A stretch of DNA of 10,046 nucleotides from Candidatus Colimonas fimequi (GTDB taxonomy: Bacteria > Bacillota > Clostridia > Peptostreptococcales > Anaerovoracaceae): assembly GCA_018065295.1 (NCBI GenBank), contig JAGHTQ010000141.1, forward strand, positions 1 to 10,046, in the 5' to 3' direction. The position numbers and the translations under genes were made by a program. Positions within the stretch are counted from its first letter, which is position 1. Each line of letters opens with the position of its first letter. The notes under the pieces are model-generated. The model was not told where the DNA came from. It made no database searches and was given only the letters and a program-made list of their open reading frames with translations. Shown here piece after piece: positions 1 through 6,499 of the stretch.

Positions 1-1219
1 TACCAGTGTGACCAACCATGTCAGCGTTAGCGAAGTTAAGGATAATAAGGTCATACTTGTCAGTTTCGATAGCATCGATAACCTTCTCAGTAACTTCGTA
101 TGCACTCATTTCAGGCTTCATGTCGTATGTAGCAACTGAAGGTGAGTTGATGAGGATTCTATCTTCGTTCTCGTTAGGTTCTTCAACGCCGCCGTTAAAG
201 AAGAATGTAACGTGAGCGTACTTCTCAGTTTCTGCGATTCTCAGCTGAGTGAGACCCTGATCTGAAATGTATTCGCCAAGAGTGTTCTTCATAGTTTCTG
301 GTGGGTATGCCAGAGTTACGTTTGGCAGTGTAGCGTCGTACTGAGTCATGCAAACGTAGAATACGTTGCTTGCGAACTTCTCGCGGTTGAAGCCGTCGAA
401 TTCAGGATCTACGAAGCTTCTTGAAATTTCACGAGCTCTGTCAGGTCTGAAGTTGAACATGATCATTGCATCGTTGTCGTTAACTGTGTAGCCACCGTCA
501 ACAACAGTAGGGAGTACGGATTCGTCGTTCTCGTCACGAGCGTAGCCATTAGTTACTGCTTCTGCGCCTGTTGCTGCAGTTTCGCCCTTGCCAAGAGTCA
601 TAGCATCGTATGCTAACTGGAGACGTTCCCATCTCTTGTCTCTATCCATTGCATAGTATCTGCCTGATACAACGCTGATCTTACCAAGACCGATTTCGTC
701 AAGGTGAGCCTGGAGCTGATCGATGTAAGTTACTGCGCAGCGAGGTGGTACGTCACGACCATCAAGGAAGCAGTGGATAGCCAGGTCCTTAACGCCTTCC
801 TTCTTAGCCAGGTCAGTCAGTGCCAGCAGGTGCTTAATGTGGCTGTGAACGCCGCCGTCTGAGAGGAGTCCCAGCAGGTGAAGTGTTGAGTTGTTCTTCT
901 TAACGTGATCGATTGCTGCCAGAAGTGCCTTGTTCTCAAAGAAGTCGCCGTCTTCGATAGCCTTAGTGATTCTTGTCAGTTCCTGATATACGATACGGCC
1001 AGCGCCGATGTTCAGGTGACCAACTTCTGAGTTGCCCATCTGTCCTTCAGGAAGACCAACATCAAGACCACAAGCCTTAAGAGTTGTACCTGGGTAATCA
1101 GCGAAGATTCTGTCCAGGTTTGGCTTGTTAGCCTGAGCGATAGCGTTACCATACTCTGATGGGTTCATGCCGTAACCATCCAGAATCATGAGCATGGTAG
1201 GTCTGTTAAAAGTCATCAT
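1..1219 (-). CDS. gpmI: 2,3-bisphosphoglycerate-independent phosphoglycerate mutase, partial (C-terminus beyond window)
   Basis: This enzyme interconverts 3-phosphoglycerate and 2-phosphoglycerate in cytosolic glycolysis and gluconeogenesis, using two metal ions (usually Mn2+) and a phosphoserine intermediate. The frame is open on the minus strand from 1219 to the window edge, about 406 of the family's usual ~510 codons. Visible motifs in order: ILDGYG (metal-binding Asp14), MGNSEVGH (nucleophile Ser64), SDGGVHSH, DGRDVPP, GRYYAMDRD, NFRPDRARE, KYAHVTFF and, at the very edge, DMVGHTG, whose Asp and His bind metal. The missing ~100 residues should carry the final metal ligands. Two ATG codons are adjacent (1219 and 1216). 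I chose 1219 because GGAGG at 1231-1227 sits 7 bases upstream. It is transcribed divergently from addA. Codon use is strongly biased (AGA for Arg, AAC, GGT/GGC), as expected for a highly expressed glycolytic gene. Identification is secure from the motifs. Confidence 0.96.
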   Translation of the reverse strand, partial: MMTFNRPTMLMILDGYGMNPSEYGNAIAQANKPNLDRIFADYPGTTLKACGLDVGLPEGQMGNSEVGHLNIGAGRIVYQELTRITKAIEDGDFFENKALLAAIDHVKKNNSTLHLLGLLSDGGVHSHIKHLLALTDLAKKEGVKDLAIHCFLDGRDVPPRCAVTYIDQLQAHLDEIGLGKISVVSGRYYAMDRDKRWERLQLAYDAMTLGKGETAATGAEAVTNGYARDENDESVLPTVVDGGYTVNDNDAMIMFNFRPDRAREISRSFVDPEFDGFNREKFASNVFYVCMTQYDATLPNVTLAYPPETMKNTLGEYISDQGLTQLRIAETEKYAHVTFFFNGGVEEPNENEDRILINSPSVATYDMKPEMSAYEVTEKVIDAIETDKYDLIILNFANADMVGHTG

Positions 1220-1241
1220 TTTTATACCTCCATCATTAAGG

Positions 1242-1257
1242 GACCCATATATGGGTC
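1242..1257. repeat. 16-bp perfect palindrome in the gpmI leader
   Basis: GACCCATATATGGGTC equals its own reverse complement. It lies 22 bp upstream of the gpmI start and, if the predicted promoter is right, about 27-42 bases into the gpmI transcript. As DNA it looks like a site for a dimeric regulator. As RNA it could fold into a 6-bp stem with a TATA loop just before the ribosome binding site. There is no following T-run, so it is not a terminator. I do not recognise a specific regulator for it. Confidence 0.6.
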
Positions 1258-1270
1258 TGAGCCTTATTGT

Positions 1271-1298
1271 TTGCAAATTAATCCTTTGATATTATAAT
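1271..1298 (+). promoter_or_regulatory. Predicted sigma-A promoter of addA
   Basis: The -35 box is TTGCAA (1271-1276, 4/6), followed by a 16-bp spacer and the -10 box TATAAT (1293-1298, 6/6). Transcription would start near 1305, giving a leader of about 37 bases. It is back-to-back with the gpmI promoter and shares its -10, so the two probably cannot be occupied by polymerase at the same time. No separate operator is apparent on the addA side. Confidence 0.62.
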
Positions 1299-1319
1299 AC
1301 ACATAGAAGATGGTAGCAA
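1291..1319 (-). promoter_or_regulatory. Predicted sigma-A promoter of gpmI
   Basis: Read on the minus strand, the -35 box is TTGCTA (1319-1314, 4/6 to consensus). A 17-bp spacer follows, then the -10 box TATAAT (1296-1291, 6/6). Transcription would start near 1284, giving a leader of about 65 bases that contains the 1242-1257 palindrome. The -10 overlaps the opposing addA -10: 1291-1298 is ATTATAAT, an 8-bp palindrome read as TATAAT from both strands. Confidence 0.65.
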
Positions 1320-1341
1320 ATAGAAAAGAGAGTTTTGGACT

Positions 1342-3243
1342 ATGGCTTGGACTGATAAACAGCAGAGAACAATTGAATTAAGAGGGAAGAACATACTGGT
1401 ATCAGCAGCAGCCGGCTCCGGCAAGACTGCTGTTCTTATCGAGCGTATCAAGCAGCTGATTCTGGATCCTGAGAATCCTGTCGACGTAGATCGCTTCCTT
1501 ATTACTACATTCACTAAGGCAGCTGCTGCCGAGATGAAGGGTAGACTTGAGAAGGCTATCCGCAAGGCTATGAGCGAAGAGGGTGCTAATAAGGAGCACC
1601 TGAGACGTCAGCTGAGACTGCTGCCTAGAGCTAATATCAGCACATTCCATTCCTTTACTATAGAGATTCTGAAGAAATACTTCTATTTAATAGATCTTGA
1701 GCCAGGCTTTAAGACAGCTGATGAGAACCAGATGGTTATCTTTAAGCGTGAGTCTATCGACGAACTTTTTGACAAGAGATTCTCTGAAGACTACGACGCA
1801 TTCACAGCATGGCTGAACAAATACAGTACCTACAAGAGCGAGGAGGCGATCAAAGGCTCAATTCTCGCTGTGTATAACGAGATGAGAAGTATCCCGCATT
1901 ACATGAAATGGGCGGAGGATACTGCTGCTAACTATCATTCAGACTCACCGATTAAGGCCTTCGCCATCGATAAGTTTATCGAAGAAGAAGTTGAGAAGGA
2001 TCTTAATGAGGCGTATAGACTTTATCAGAAGGCGGCCGATACTTTGCGTGAGGAAGATCTGGTCCGCATGGCAGATATAATAGAAGGCAATCTGGAGCAG
2101 CTGAAGAAGATTCCTAGATACTACGAGGAGTCAGGGGTGTTCCCTAGAGTGCCTGACCTGAACCTGACATCAGTCAGCGCTAAGAAGGACGAGAAGGACA
2201 CTTACGCCATGGTCAAGGATACTGTTCAGCAGTATCAGAATGAGGCCAAGAAGATTATCAACAGCATCAGCGAGAATTACTTTGCGATTCCTTGGGATGA
2301 ATACGATAAAGACATGCGCGCCCAGGCGGCCGACATCGATTATCTGATCGGTCTTATCAAGGAATTCGAGGAGATATTTAATGCAAAGAAGGCCACTGTC
2401 ATGGCCGTTGAATTCGATGACATGATGCATTATGCAATCGATATTCTGGAAGACGAGACTGTGCAGAAAGAATACCGCGAGAAATACGAGTACATCTTCG
2501 TCGACGAATATCAGGATTCTAACCAGCTTCAGGAGACTATTGTTGGGCTCATTGCTCGTGACAATAACCTTTTCATGGTAGGCGACGTGAAGCAGAGCAT
2601 TTATAAGTTCCGTCAGGCGGAGCCTAAGCTGTTCATGGACCGCTACGCTAAGAACGCTAGCGATGATGAAGTTCTCAGTGAGAACATCGACCTGAACACC
2701 AACTTCAGAAGTAAGCCTGAGGTAATTGATACAGTCAACGCTATTTTTGGAGAGGTGATGAAAGGCTACGACGATAACGCGGCACTTCACTATCCAGCGA
2801 CATTCGAGAAGTACGAAGGTGGCACTACAGCACTGAGAGTTGTTAACAACGCTAGCTATTCAGACAGCGACGAGCTGGGCGAAGCTGAGTTTAAGGCAAT
2901 CGCAGATGAAATCAAAGCCCACCTGGGAACTGATGTCTACGACGTGCCGGCGCAAAAAACTCGCAAGGTTTCCTATCGCGACATTCCAGTCCTCACAAGA
3001 GGCAATCCTATGATGGCAAGCCTTGAGCGTTACCTTAATAATGAAGGCATTCCTGCCTTCGGCAATTCAAGTGATGGATATTTCGAGACCGTTGAGCTTC
3101 AGGTATTCCTGAACATGCTCAGGGTCATTAACAATACAAGACAGGACATTCCCCTGATTTCAGTTATGAGGTCGGTGGCATTCGGATTCACTGCCCGCCA
3201 GATGGCCCAGATACGTATTCAGTATAAGGAAGGAAGTTTCTAA
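1342..3243 (+). CDS. addA: ATP-dependent helicase/nuclease subunit A, N-terminal part (addA interrupted by in-frame stop)
   Basis: AddA is the 3'-5' helicase and nuclease subunit of the AddAB (RexAB) complex, which resects double-strand breaks for RecA-dependent repair. This 633-residue piece carries the first UvrD-family RecA-like domain: a Q-motif region at WTDKQ (3-7), Walker A AAAGSGKT (22-29), Walker B DEYQD (388-392), motif III GDVKQSIYKFRQ (414-425) and motif IV NFRS (454-457). It ends at TAA 3241-3243, but the same frame continues with AddA sequence to 4731, giving 1129 codons before the natural stop. Full-length AddA is usually about 1150-1250 residues. Motifs V and VI and the nuclease are absent from this piece, so alone it should not be an active helicase. 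The start ATG 1342 is preceded by a weak AAAGAGAG at 1325-1332. addB, often the upstream partner in Firmicutes, is not here because gpmI diverges instead. Confidence 0.9.
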   Translation: MAWTDKQQRTIELRGKNILVSAAAGSGKTAVLIERIKQLILDPENPVDVDRFLITTFTKAAAAEMKGRLEKAIRKAMSEEGANKEHLRRQLRLLPRANISTFHSFTIEILKKYFYLIDLEPGFKTADENQMVIFKRESIDELFDKRFSEDYDAFTAWLNKYSTYKSEEAIKGSILAVYNEMRSIPHYMKWAEDTAANYHSDSPIKAFAIDKFIEEEVEKDLNEAYRLYQKAADTLREEDLVRMADIIEGNLEQLKKIPRYYEESGVFPRVPDLNLTSVSAKKDEKDTYAMVKDTVQQYQNEAKKIINSISENYFAIPWDEYDKDMRAQAADIDYLIGLIKEFEEIFNAKKATVMAVEFDDMMHYAIDILEDETVQKEYREKYEYIFVDEYQDSNQLQETIVGLIARDNNLFMVGDVKQSIYKFRQAEPKLFMDRYAKNASDDEVLSENIDLNTNFRSKPEVIDTVNAIFGEVMKGYDDNAALHYPATFEKYEGGTTALRVVNNASYSDSDELGEAEFKAIADEIKAHLGTDVYDVPAQKTRKVSYRDIPVLTRGNPMMASLERYLNNEGIPAFGNSSDGYFETVELQVFLNMLRVINNTRQDIPLISVMRSVAFGFTARQMAQIRIQYKEGSF

Positions 3244-3306
3244 TCAGCGGCAAAGAACTACGCAGAAGCAGGAGACGACGAAGTCCTCCGCCAGAAGGTG
3301 GCTGAC
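3241..3306 (+). pseudogene. addA: In-frame nonsense codon and untranslated gap within addA
   Basis: TAA at 3241-3243 follows codons for Gly-Ser-Phe. The unchanged frame then reads Ser-Ala-Ala-Lys-Asn-Tyr-Ala-Glu-Ala-Gly and runs without another stop to 4729. There is no frameshift, deletion or inserted element, so a single base change explains the break. By context the lost residue may have been Tyr (TAT or TAC); this is inference. TAA is the terminal stop of every complete gene in the window, which argues against reassignment of the codon. Confidence 0.8.
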
Positions 3307-4731
3307 ATGTTCGCCACTATCGACTATTGGAAGAAGCTTAAGCTCTCTGTATCCCTTGAGGAACTGATTCGTACGCTCCTTGAGGAGACCGGCTACTACG
3401 ATTATTGCAGCGGTCTTCCAGTTGGTAAGCAAAGGGCGTCAAACCTGCGTCTTCTCCTTGAGAAGGCTGCCGACTTCGAGCGCACCAACTACACAGGCCT
3501 TCACGGCTTCCTGGGATACGTTGACGCAATGATCGAGCGTGACGTTAAGGTGGGCGAGGCTAAGGCCATCGGCGAAAGCGAAGACGTGGTTCGCCTCATG
3601 ACCATCCACGGATCCAAAGGCCTTGAGTTCCCAATCGTTATCCTGGCCGGCATGGGCAAGAAGATGACCGGCAATAATAGCAAAGGCTCCATCGACTTCC
3701 ACAAGGATTACGCCCTGGCTATTCCTTTTGTTAATAAAGAAGAAGCATGGCACAGGAAGACCCTTTTGCAAAGGGCTATCGTAGCGCGCAAAAGAGAAGA
3801 AAGTATAGATGAAGAAATTCGTATCCTTTATGTAGCGCTAACGCGTGCTAAGGATAAGCTGATTCTCATGGGTTCCTGCAGGGATATCGAGAAACTGCCG
3901 ACAGACGTTCCTAAGATGACTTCATATCTTAATGTTGTTTTCCCACTTATCAGCGATAAGTGCGACTTCAAGATTATCGAATCCCAAGGGGATTACGACG
4001 GTGACGTTGAACGTGTCGATGGCAACGATCCTCTGGAGCTTATGGAAATCGCTAGAAGCGGCAGGGACGAAGATGCTATCGCCCAGATCGATAAGCGCCT
4101 CAGCTATGTTTATCCATACGACGACAACAACGTTCGTTCCAAGTATTCAGTTAGCCAGCTGAACCACCTGGAGATCGACCGTCAGCCGGTAATGTTAAAC
4201 AAGTCACTCTTCTCAGAGAAGAAGCGTGAGCTTACTGCGGCTGAGATCGGTACAGCCATGCATGCTGTTATGGAGCGAATGGACTTCGCTCGAGGTCTTG
4301 CCGAAGGTATTGACTACATTCGCGAGAAAGCTGACGAGATGCTGACAGCTGGTCAGCTCACAGCTGAGGAGCGTGCAGCTCTTAACGAAGAGAACATCGC
4401 TGCTTTCTTTAAGACTGACATTGGACGCCGTGCGGCTACAGCGGCGGACTTACATAAGGAGCGCGAGTTTATTTTGCTTACCGATGTTGAAGGCACGGAA
4501 GCAATCGTACAAGGTATCATTGACTGCTATTTCGTAGAGGACGACGGCATCGTTCTTATCGACTACAAGAACAGCTACATGGGTGGAGACACCACTGAAG
4601 AGGTGATCCGCCAGCGCTACGAAAAGCAGATTCTACTCTATAAGGAAGCCCTGGAAGGGGCTACTGGCCTGCCTGTTAAGGAGTCTTATCTTTATCTGTT
4701 TAATCTCCAAAACTTCACACAAATAACATAA
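3307..4731 (+). CDS. addA: ATP-dependent helicase/nuclease subunit A, C-terminal part (second fragment of addA)
   Basis: This 474-residue piece carries the rest of AddA. It holds helicase motif V (TIHGSKGLEF, 99-108) and motif VI (LYVALTRAKD, 174-183), followed by the RecB-type PD-(D/E)XK nuclease. The nuclease set is complete: His319 (GTAMHAVME), Asp406 (QGIIDCYF), Asp419 and Lys421 (IDYKN), and Gln441 and Tyr445 (QILLY). It lacks Walker A and B, so it cannot hydrolyse ATP alone. I prefer ATG 3307 because AAGGTGG at 3295-3301 is one mismatch from a full Shine-Dalgarno at 5-base spacing. The GTG at 3298 has no such site. Reinitiation 64 bases after the stop is therefore conceivable but unproven. 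If the TAA is a sequencing error, this is simply the 3' half of an intact addA. No later frameshift or stop is seen. The gene ends 100 bases before hrcA. Confidence 0.85.
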   Translation: MFATIDYWKKLKLSVSLEELIRTLLEETGYYDYCSGLPVGKQRASNLRLLLEKAADFERTNYTGLHGFLGYVDAMIERDVKVGEAKAIGESEDVVRLMTIHGSKGLEFPIVILAGMGKKMTGNNSKGSIDFHKDYALAIPFVNKEEAWHRKTLLQRAIVARKREESIDEEIRILYVALTRAKDKLILMGSCRDIEKLPTDVPKMTSYLNVVFPLISDKCDFKIIESQGDYDGDVERVDGNDPLELMEIARSGRDEDAIAQIDKRLSYVYPYDDNNVRSKYSVSQLNHLEIDRQPVMLNKSLFSEKKRELTAAEIGTAMHAVMERMDFARGLAEGIDYIREKADEMLTAGQLTAEERAALNEENIAAFFKTDIGRRAATAADLHKEREFILLTDVEGTEAIVQGIIDCYFVEDDGIVLIDYKNSYMGGDTTEEVIRQRYEKQILLYKEALEGATGLPVKESYLYLFNLQNFTQIT

Positions 4732-4750
4732 ATAAAATATCCAAAACATG

Positions 4751-4779
4751 TTGACTATATACCCCGCAAGGGGTATATT
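4751..4779 (+). promoter_or_regulatory. Sigma-A promoter of the hrcA-grpE-dnaK-dnaJ operon
   Basis: The -35 box is TTGACT (4751-4756, 5/6), then an optimal 17-bp spacer and the -10 box TATATT (4774-4779, 5/6). Transcription should start near 4786, placing CIRCE immediately downstream, the usual arrangement for HrcA repression of a vegetative promoter. The spacer and -10 are themselves part of the inverted repeat 4757-4778. Confidence 0.85.
4757..4778. repeat. 9-bp-arm inverted repeat inside the hrcA promoter (possible operator or addA terminator)
   Basis: The arms ATATACCCC (4757-4765) and GGGGTATAT (4770-4778) are exact inverse complements around the loop GCAA. The repeat fills the space between the -35 and -10 boxes and covers five bases of the -10. 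As DNA, TACCCC/GGGGTA symmetry resembles operators of the CsoR/CstR/RcnR family as I recall them. As RNA from addA it forms a stem with a GNRA-type loop 25 bases after the stop, but only TTTAGT follows, so it would be a weak intrinsic terminator. Both roles are possible; neither is proven. Confidence 0.7.
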
Positions 4780-4789
4780 TAGTATGAAG

Positions 4790-4816
4790 TTAGCACTCGA
4801 GGTTGCTGAGTGCTAA
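4790..4816. promoter_or_regulatory. CIRCE operator (HrcA binding site)
   Basis: TTAGCACTC (4790-4798), a 9-base spacer (4799-4807) and GAGTGCTAA (4808-4816) match the CIRCE consensus without mismatch. The symmetry extends one further pair (G4789, C4817). HrcA, encoded by the first gene of the operon, binds here and represses until heat or unfolded protein titrates the GroE chaperonin that keeps HrcA active. In mRNA the same bases form a leader hairpin just before the ribosome binding site. Confidence 0.97.
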
Positions 4817-4831
4817 CAACGGGAGGCCGAT

Positions 4832-5875
4832 ATGGAATTAAGTGAAAGAAAACTGAAGATATTACAGGCCATCATTTATGACTTTGTTAAGACTGCTGAG
4901 CCAGTAGGTTCAAGAACACTCAGCAAGAACTACGATCTGGGTATCAGTCCTGCGACTATCAGAAACGAAATGTCTGATCTGGAGGACATGGGATACTTGA
5001 GTCATCCGCATACATCATCCGGTAGAATTCCATCGGAGAAGGCTTACAGATTATATGTAGACCAGATGATGGATAAGCGTGAGCTGACAGATATGCAGAA
5101 GAATGCAATTACTGCTAGACTTCACAGCAACGTTACCGAGATTGAGAACCTTGTGGAGAGGGCAGCACAGATCCTGTCAGAGATGACTAATCTGACAGCA
5201 TTCGCCATGACTCCTCGTCGTGACGAAGATGTGCTCAGCTATGTTAATCTTCTCCCAGTAGATGAGAAGACAGTAGTCCTGATGATCGTATCACAGAGCG
5301 GCAAGGTTTCTAACACAGCGCTTAGACTGCGCAAGCCTGTAACTCAGGAAACATTAAACTTCCTGAGCAAACACATGACATATAACTACAAGGGCAAGAC
5401 AATCAGTGAAGCCCTGACTCTCGATATTATCGAGACTGTTAAGGAAGACGCCGAATCCATGGCAATGTACGAAGAGACAGTAGTTCCTAGTTTCGTTAAG
5501 ACACTGGAAGATATGCTCAACGTCAACCTTTACATGGATGGTTACACTAATATATTCTCACTTCCTGAGTATAACGACATGGACAAGGCGAGAACGTTTA
5601 TTGAGATGATCAACCGTAAGGAAGAGTTCACTCAGAAGCTGATCGGCAGAGACGATGGCGTTATCGTAACAATAGGAAATGAGAACCAGGATGAGTCAAT
5701 GTCAGACTACAGCCTGGTAACAGCTACTTACCACGTCAACGGCAAGCAGGTAGGTAAGATTGGTGTTATCGGACCAACAAGAATGAAGTACAGTGAAGTA
5801 ACATCTGTTATGGAATTCCTCACAGATAACATCTCTCAGGCATTTAAATTAACGGAAGGAGACGATGATGAGTAA
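4832..5875 (+). CDS. hrcA: Heat-inducible transcription repressor HrcA
   Basis: HrcA is the dimeric repressor of class I heat-shock genes in Firmicutes and acts on CIRCE. At 347 residues it has normal family length. The N-terminal winged helix covers about residues 1-75, with the signature EPVGSRTLSKNYDLGISPA (22-40), then the recognition-helix region TIRNEMSDLEDMGYL and SSGRIPSEKAYRLYVD. The remainder matches the GAF-like dimerisation region interrupted by a variable insert; near the C-terminus GKIGVIGPTRMKYSEV is the conserved family motif. The start ATG 4832 has GGGAGG at 4821-4826, 5 bases upstream. It is first in the operon and only 15 bases after CIRCE, so it is autoregulated. Its end overlaps the grpE start, suggesting translational coupling. 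No anomalies seen. Confidence 0.97.
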   Translation: MELSERKLKILQAIIYDFVKTAEPVGSRTLSKNYDLGISPATIRNEMSDLEDMGYLSHPHTSSGRIPSEKAYRLYVDQMMDKRELTDMQKNAITARLHSNVTEIENLVERAAQILSEMTNLTAFAMTPRRDEDVLSYVNLLPVDEKTVVLMIVSQSGKVSNTALRLRKPVTQETLNFLSKHMTYNYKGKTISEALTLDIIETVKEDAESMAMYEETVVPSFVKTLEDMLNVNLYMDGYTNIFSLPEYNDMDKARTFIEMINRKEEFTQKLIGRDDGVIVTIGNENQDESMSDYSLVTATYHVNGKQVGKIGVIGPTRMKYSEVTSVMEFLTDNISQAFKLTEGDDDE

Positions 5876-6464
5876 CGTTAACGAAGATATTAAGGCTAAA
5901 GCACCTCAGCAGGAGCCGTGCGATGCTGAAGATATGAAGGAAGAAGAAACTCAGGCTGAGGCTGGCGAAGGCGCTGCAGAGCAGACTGCTGAAGAACAGG
6001 AAGCACAGGCTGAGGAAACTTCCAAGCCCGCTGAAGAAGTCAAGGAAGAGCCTAAGGAAGATGAGAGCGTTCGCTACATGAGACTGATGGCTGATTTCCA
6101 GAATTACAAGAAGAGGGTTGAGAAGGAGAAGACAGATTTATATCAGTATGCTAACGAGAAGATCGCAGGCGACTTACTTGGAGTTGTTGACAACTTCGAG
6201 AGAGCTCTGGCTCAGGAAACAGCGGATGCGGCATTCAAGGAAGGCATGGAGCTGATATTTAAACAGCTATGCGATGTGTTTGAGAAATCAGGCATTGCTG
6301 AGATTAACGCCCTGGGTGAGGACTTCGATCCGAACTTCCACAATGCAGTAATGACAGAGGATACAGACGAATACGAGAGCGGCAAAGTATCAGGCGTTCT
6401 GCAGAAGGGCTACACATTAAACGGTAAAGTAATCAGACCTGCAATGGTTAAGGTCGTTGGTTAA
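5868..6464 (+). CDS. grpE: Nucleotide exchange factor GrpE
   Basis: GrpE is the cytosolic exchange factor that releases ADP from DnaK and resets the chaperone cycle. The protein is 198 residues (199 if the first ATG is used). About residues 1-65 are very rich in Glu, Ala and Gln and look disordered. A helical dimerisation segment follows ([19 protein letters not shown] through [10 protein letters not shown]), then the C-terminal beta domain with [34 protein letters not shown], the DnaK-contacting part. ATG codons lie at 5865 and 5868. AAGGAG at 5856-5861 is 3 bases from the first and 6 from the second, so I chose 5868. Either start overlaps the end of hrcA (by 8 or 11 bases), which supports coupled translation. 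Placement between hrcA and dnaK is the standard Firmicutes order. Confidence 0.96.
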   Translation: MSNVNEDIKAKAPQQEPCDAEDMKEEETQAEAGEGAAEQTAEEQEAQAEETSKPAEEVKEEPKEDESVRYMRLMADFQNYKKRVEKEKTDLYQYANEKIAGDLLGVVDNFERALAQETADAAFKEGMELIFKQLCDVFEKSGIAEINALGEDFDPNFHNAVMTEDTDEYESGKVSGVLQKGYTLNGKVIRPAMVKVVG

Positions 6465-6499
6465 ATAAATTAAGATTAATAATCCATAGGAGGACAAAA

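Noticed and set aside
18..215. 65-codon plus-strand open frame
   Set aside because: Antisense to well-conserved gpmI codons, without its own initiation signals.
1220..1341. T-box or other riboswitch in the gpmI/addA intergenic region
   Set aside because: The predicted leaders are about 65 and 37 bases, too short for known riboswitch classes, and no specifier or aptamer motif is recognisable.
2170..2790. 206-codon open frame on the minus strand
   Set aside because: It lies entirely antisense to addA motifs II-IV, has no ribosome binding site I can see and no recognisable domain; it is a by-product of addA codon bias.
3241..3243. Stop-codon recoding (selenocysteine, pyrrolysine or reassigned TAA) in addA
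   Set aside because: Selenocysteine uses TGA and pyrrolysine TAG. TAA is the true terminal stop of addA, hrcA, grpE, dnaK and dnaJ here, so reassignment is not credible.
6465..6499. Separate promoter or second CIRCE before dnaK
   Set aside because: The 35-bp gap has only a strong ribosome binding site; no -35/-10 pair or CIRCE half-site is seen.
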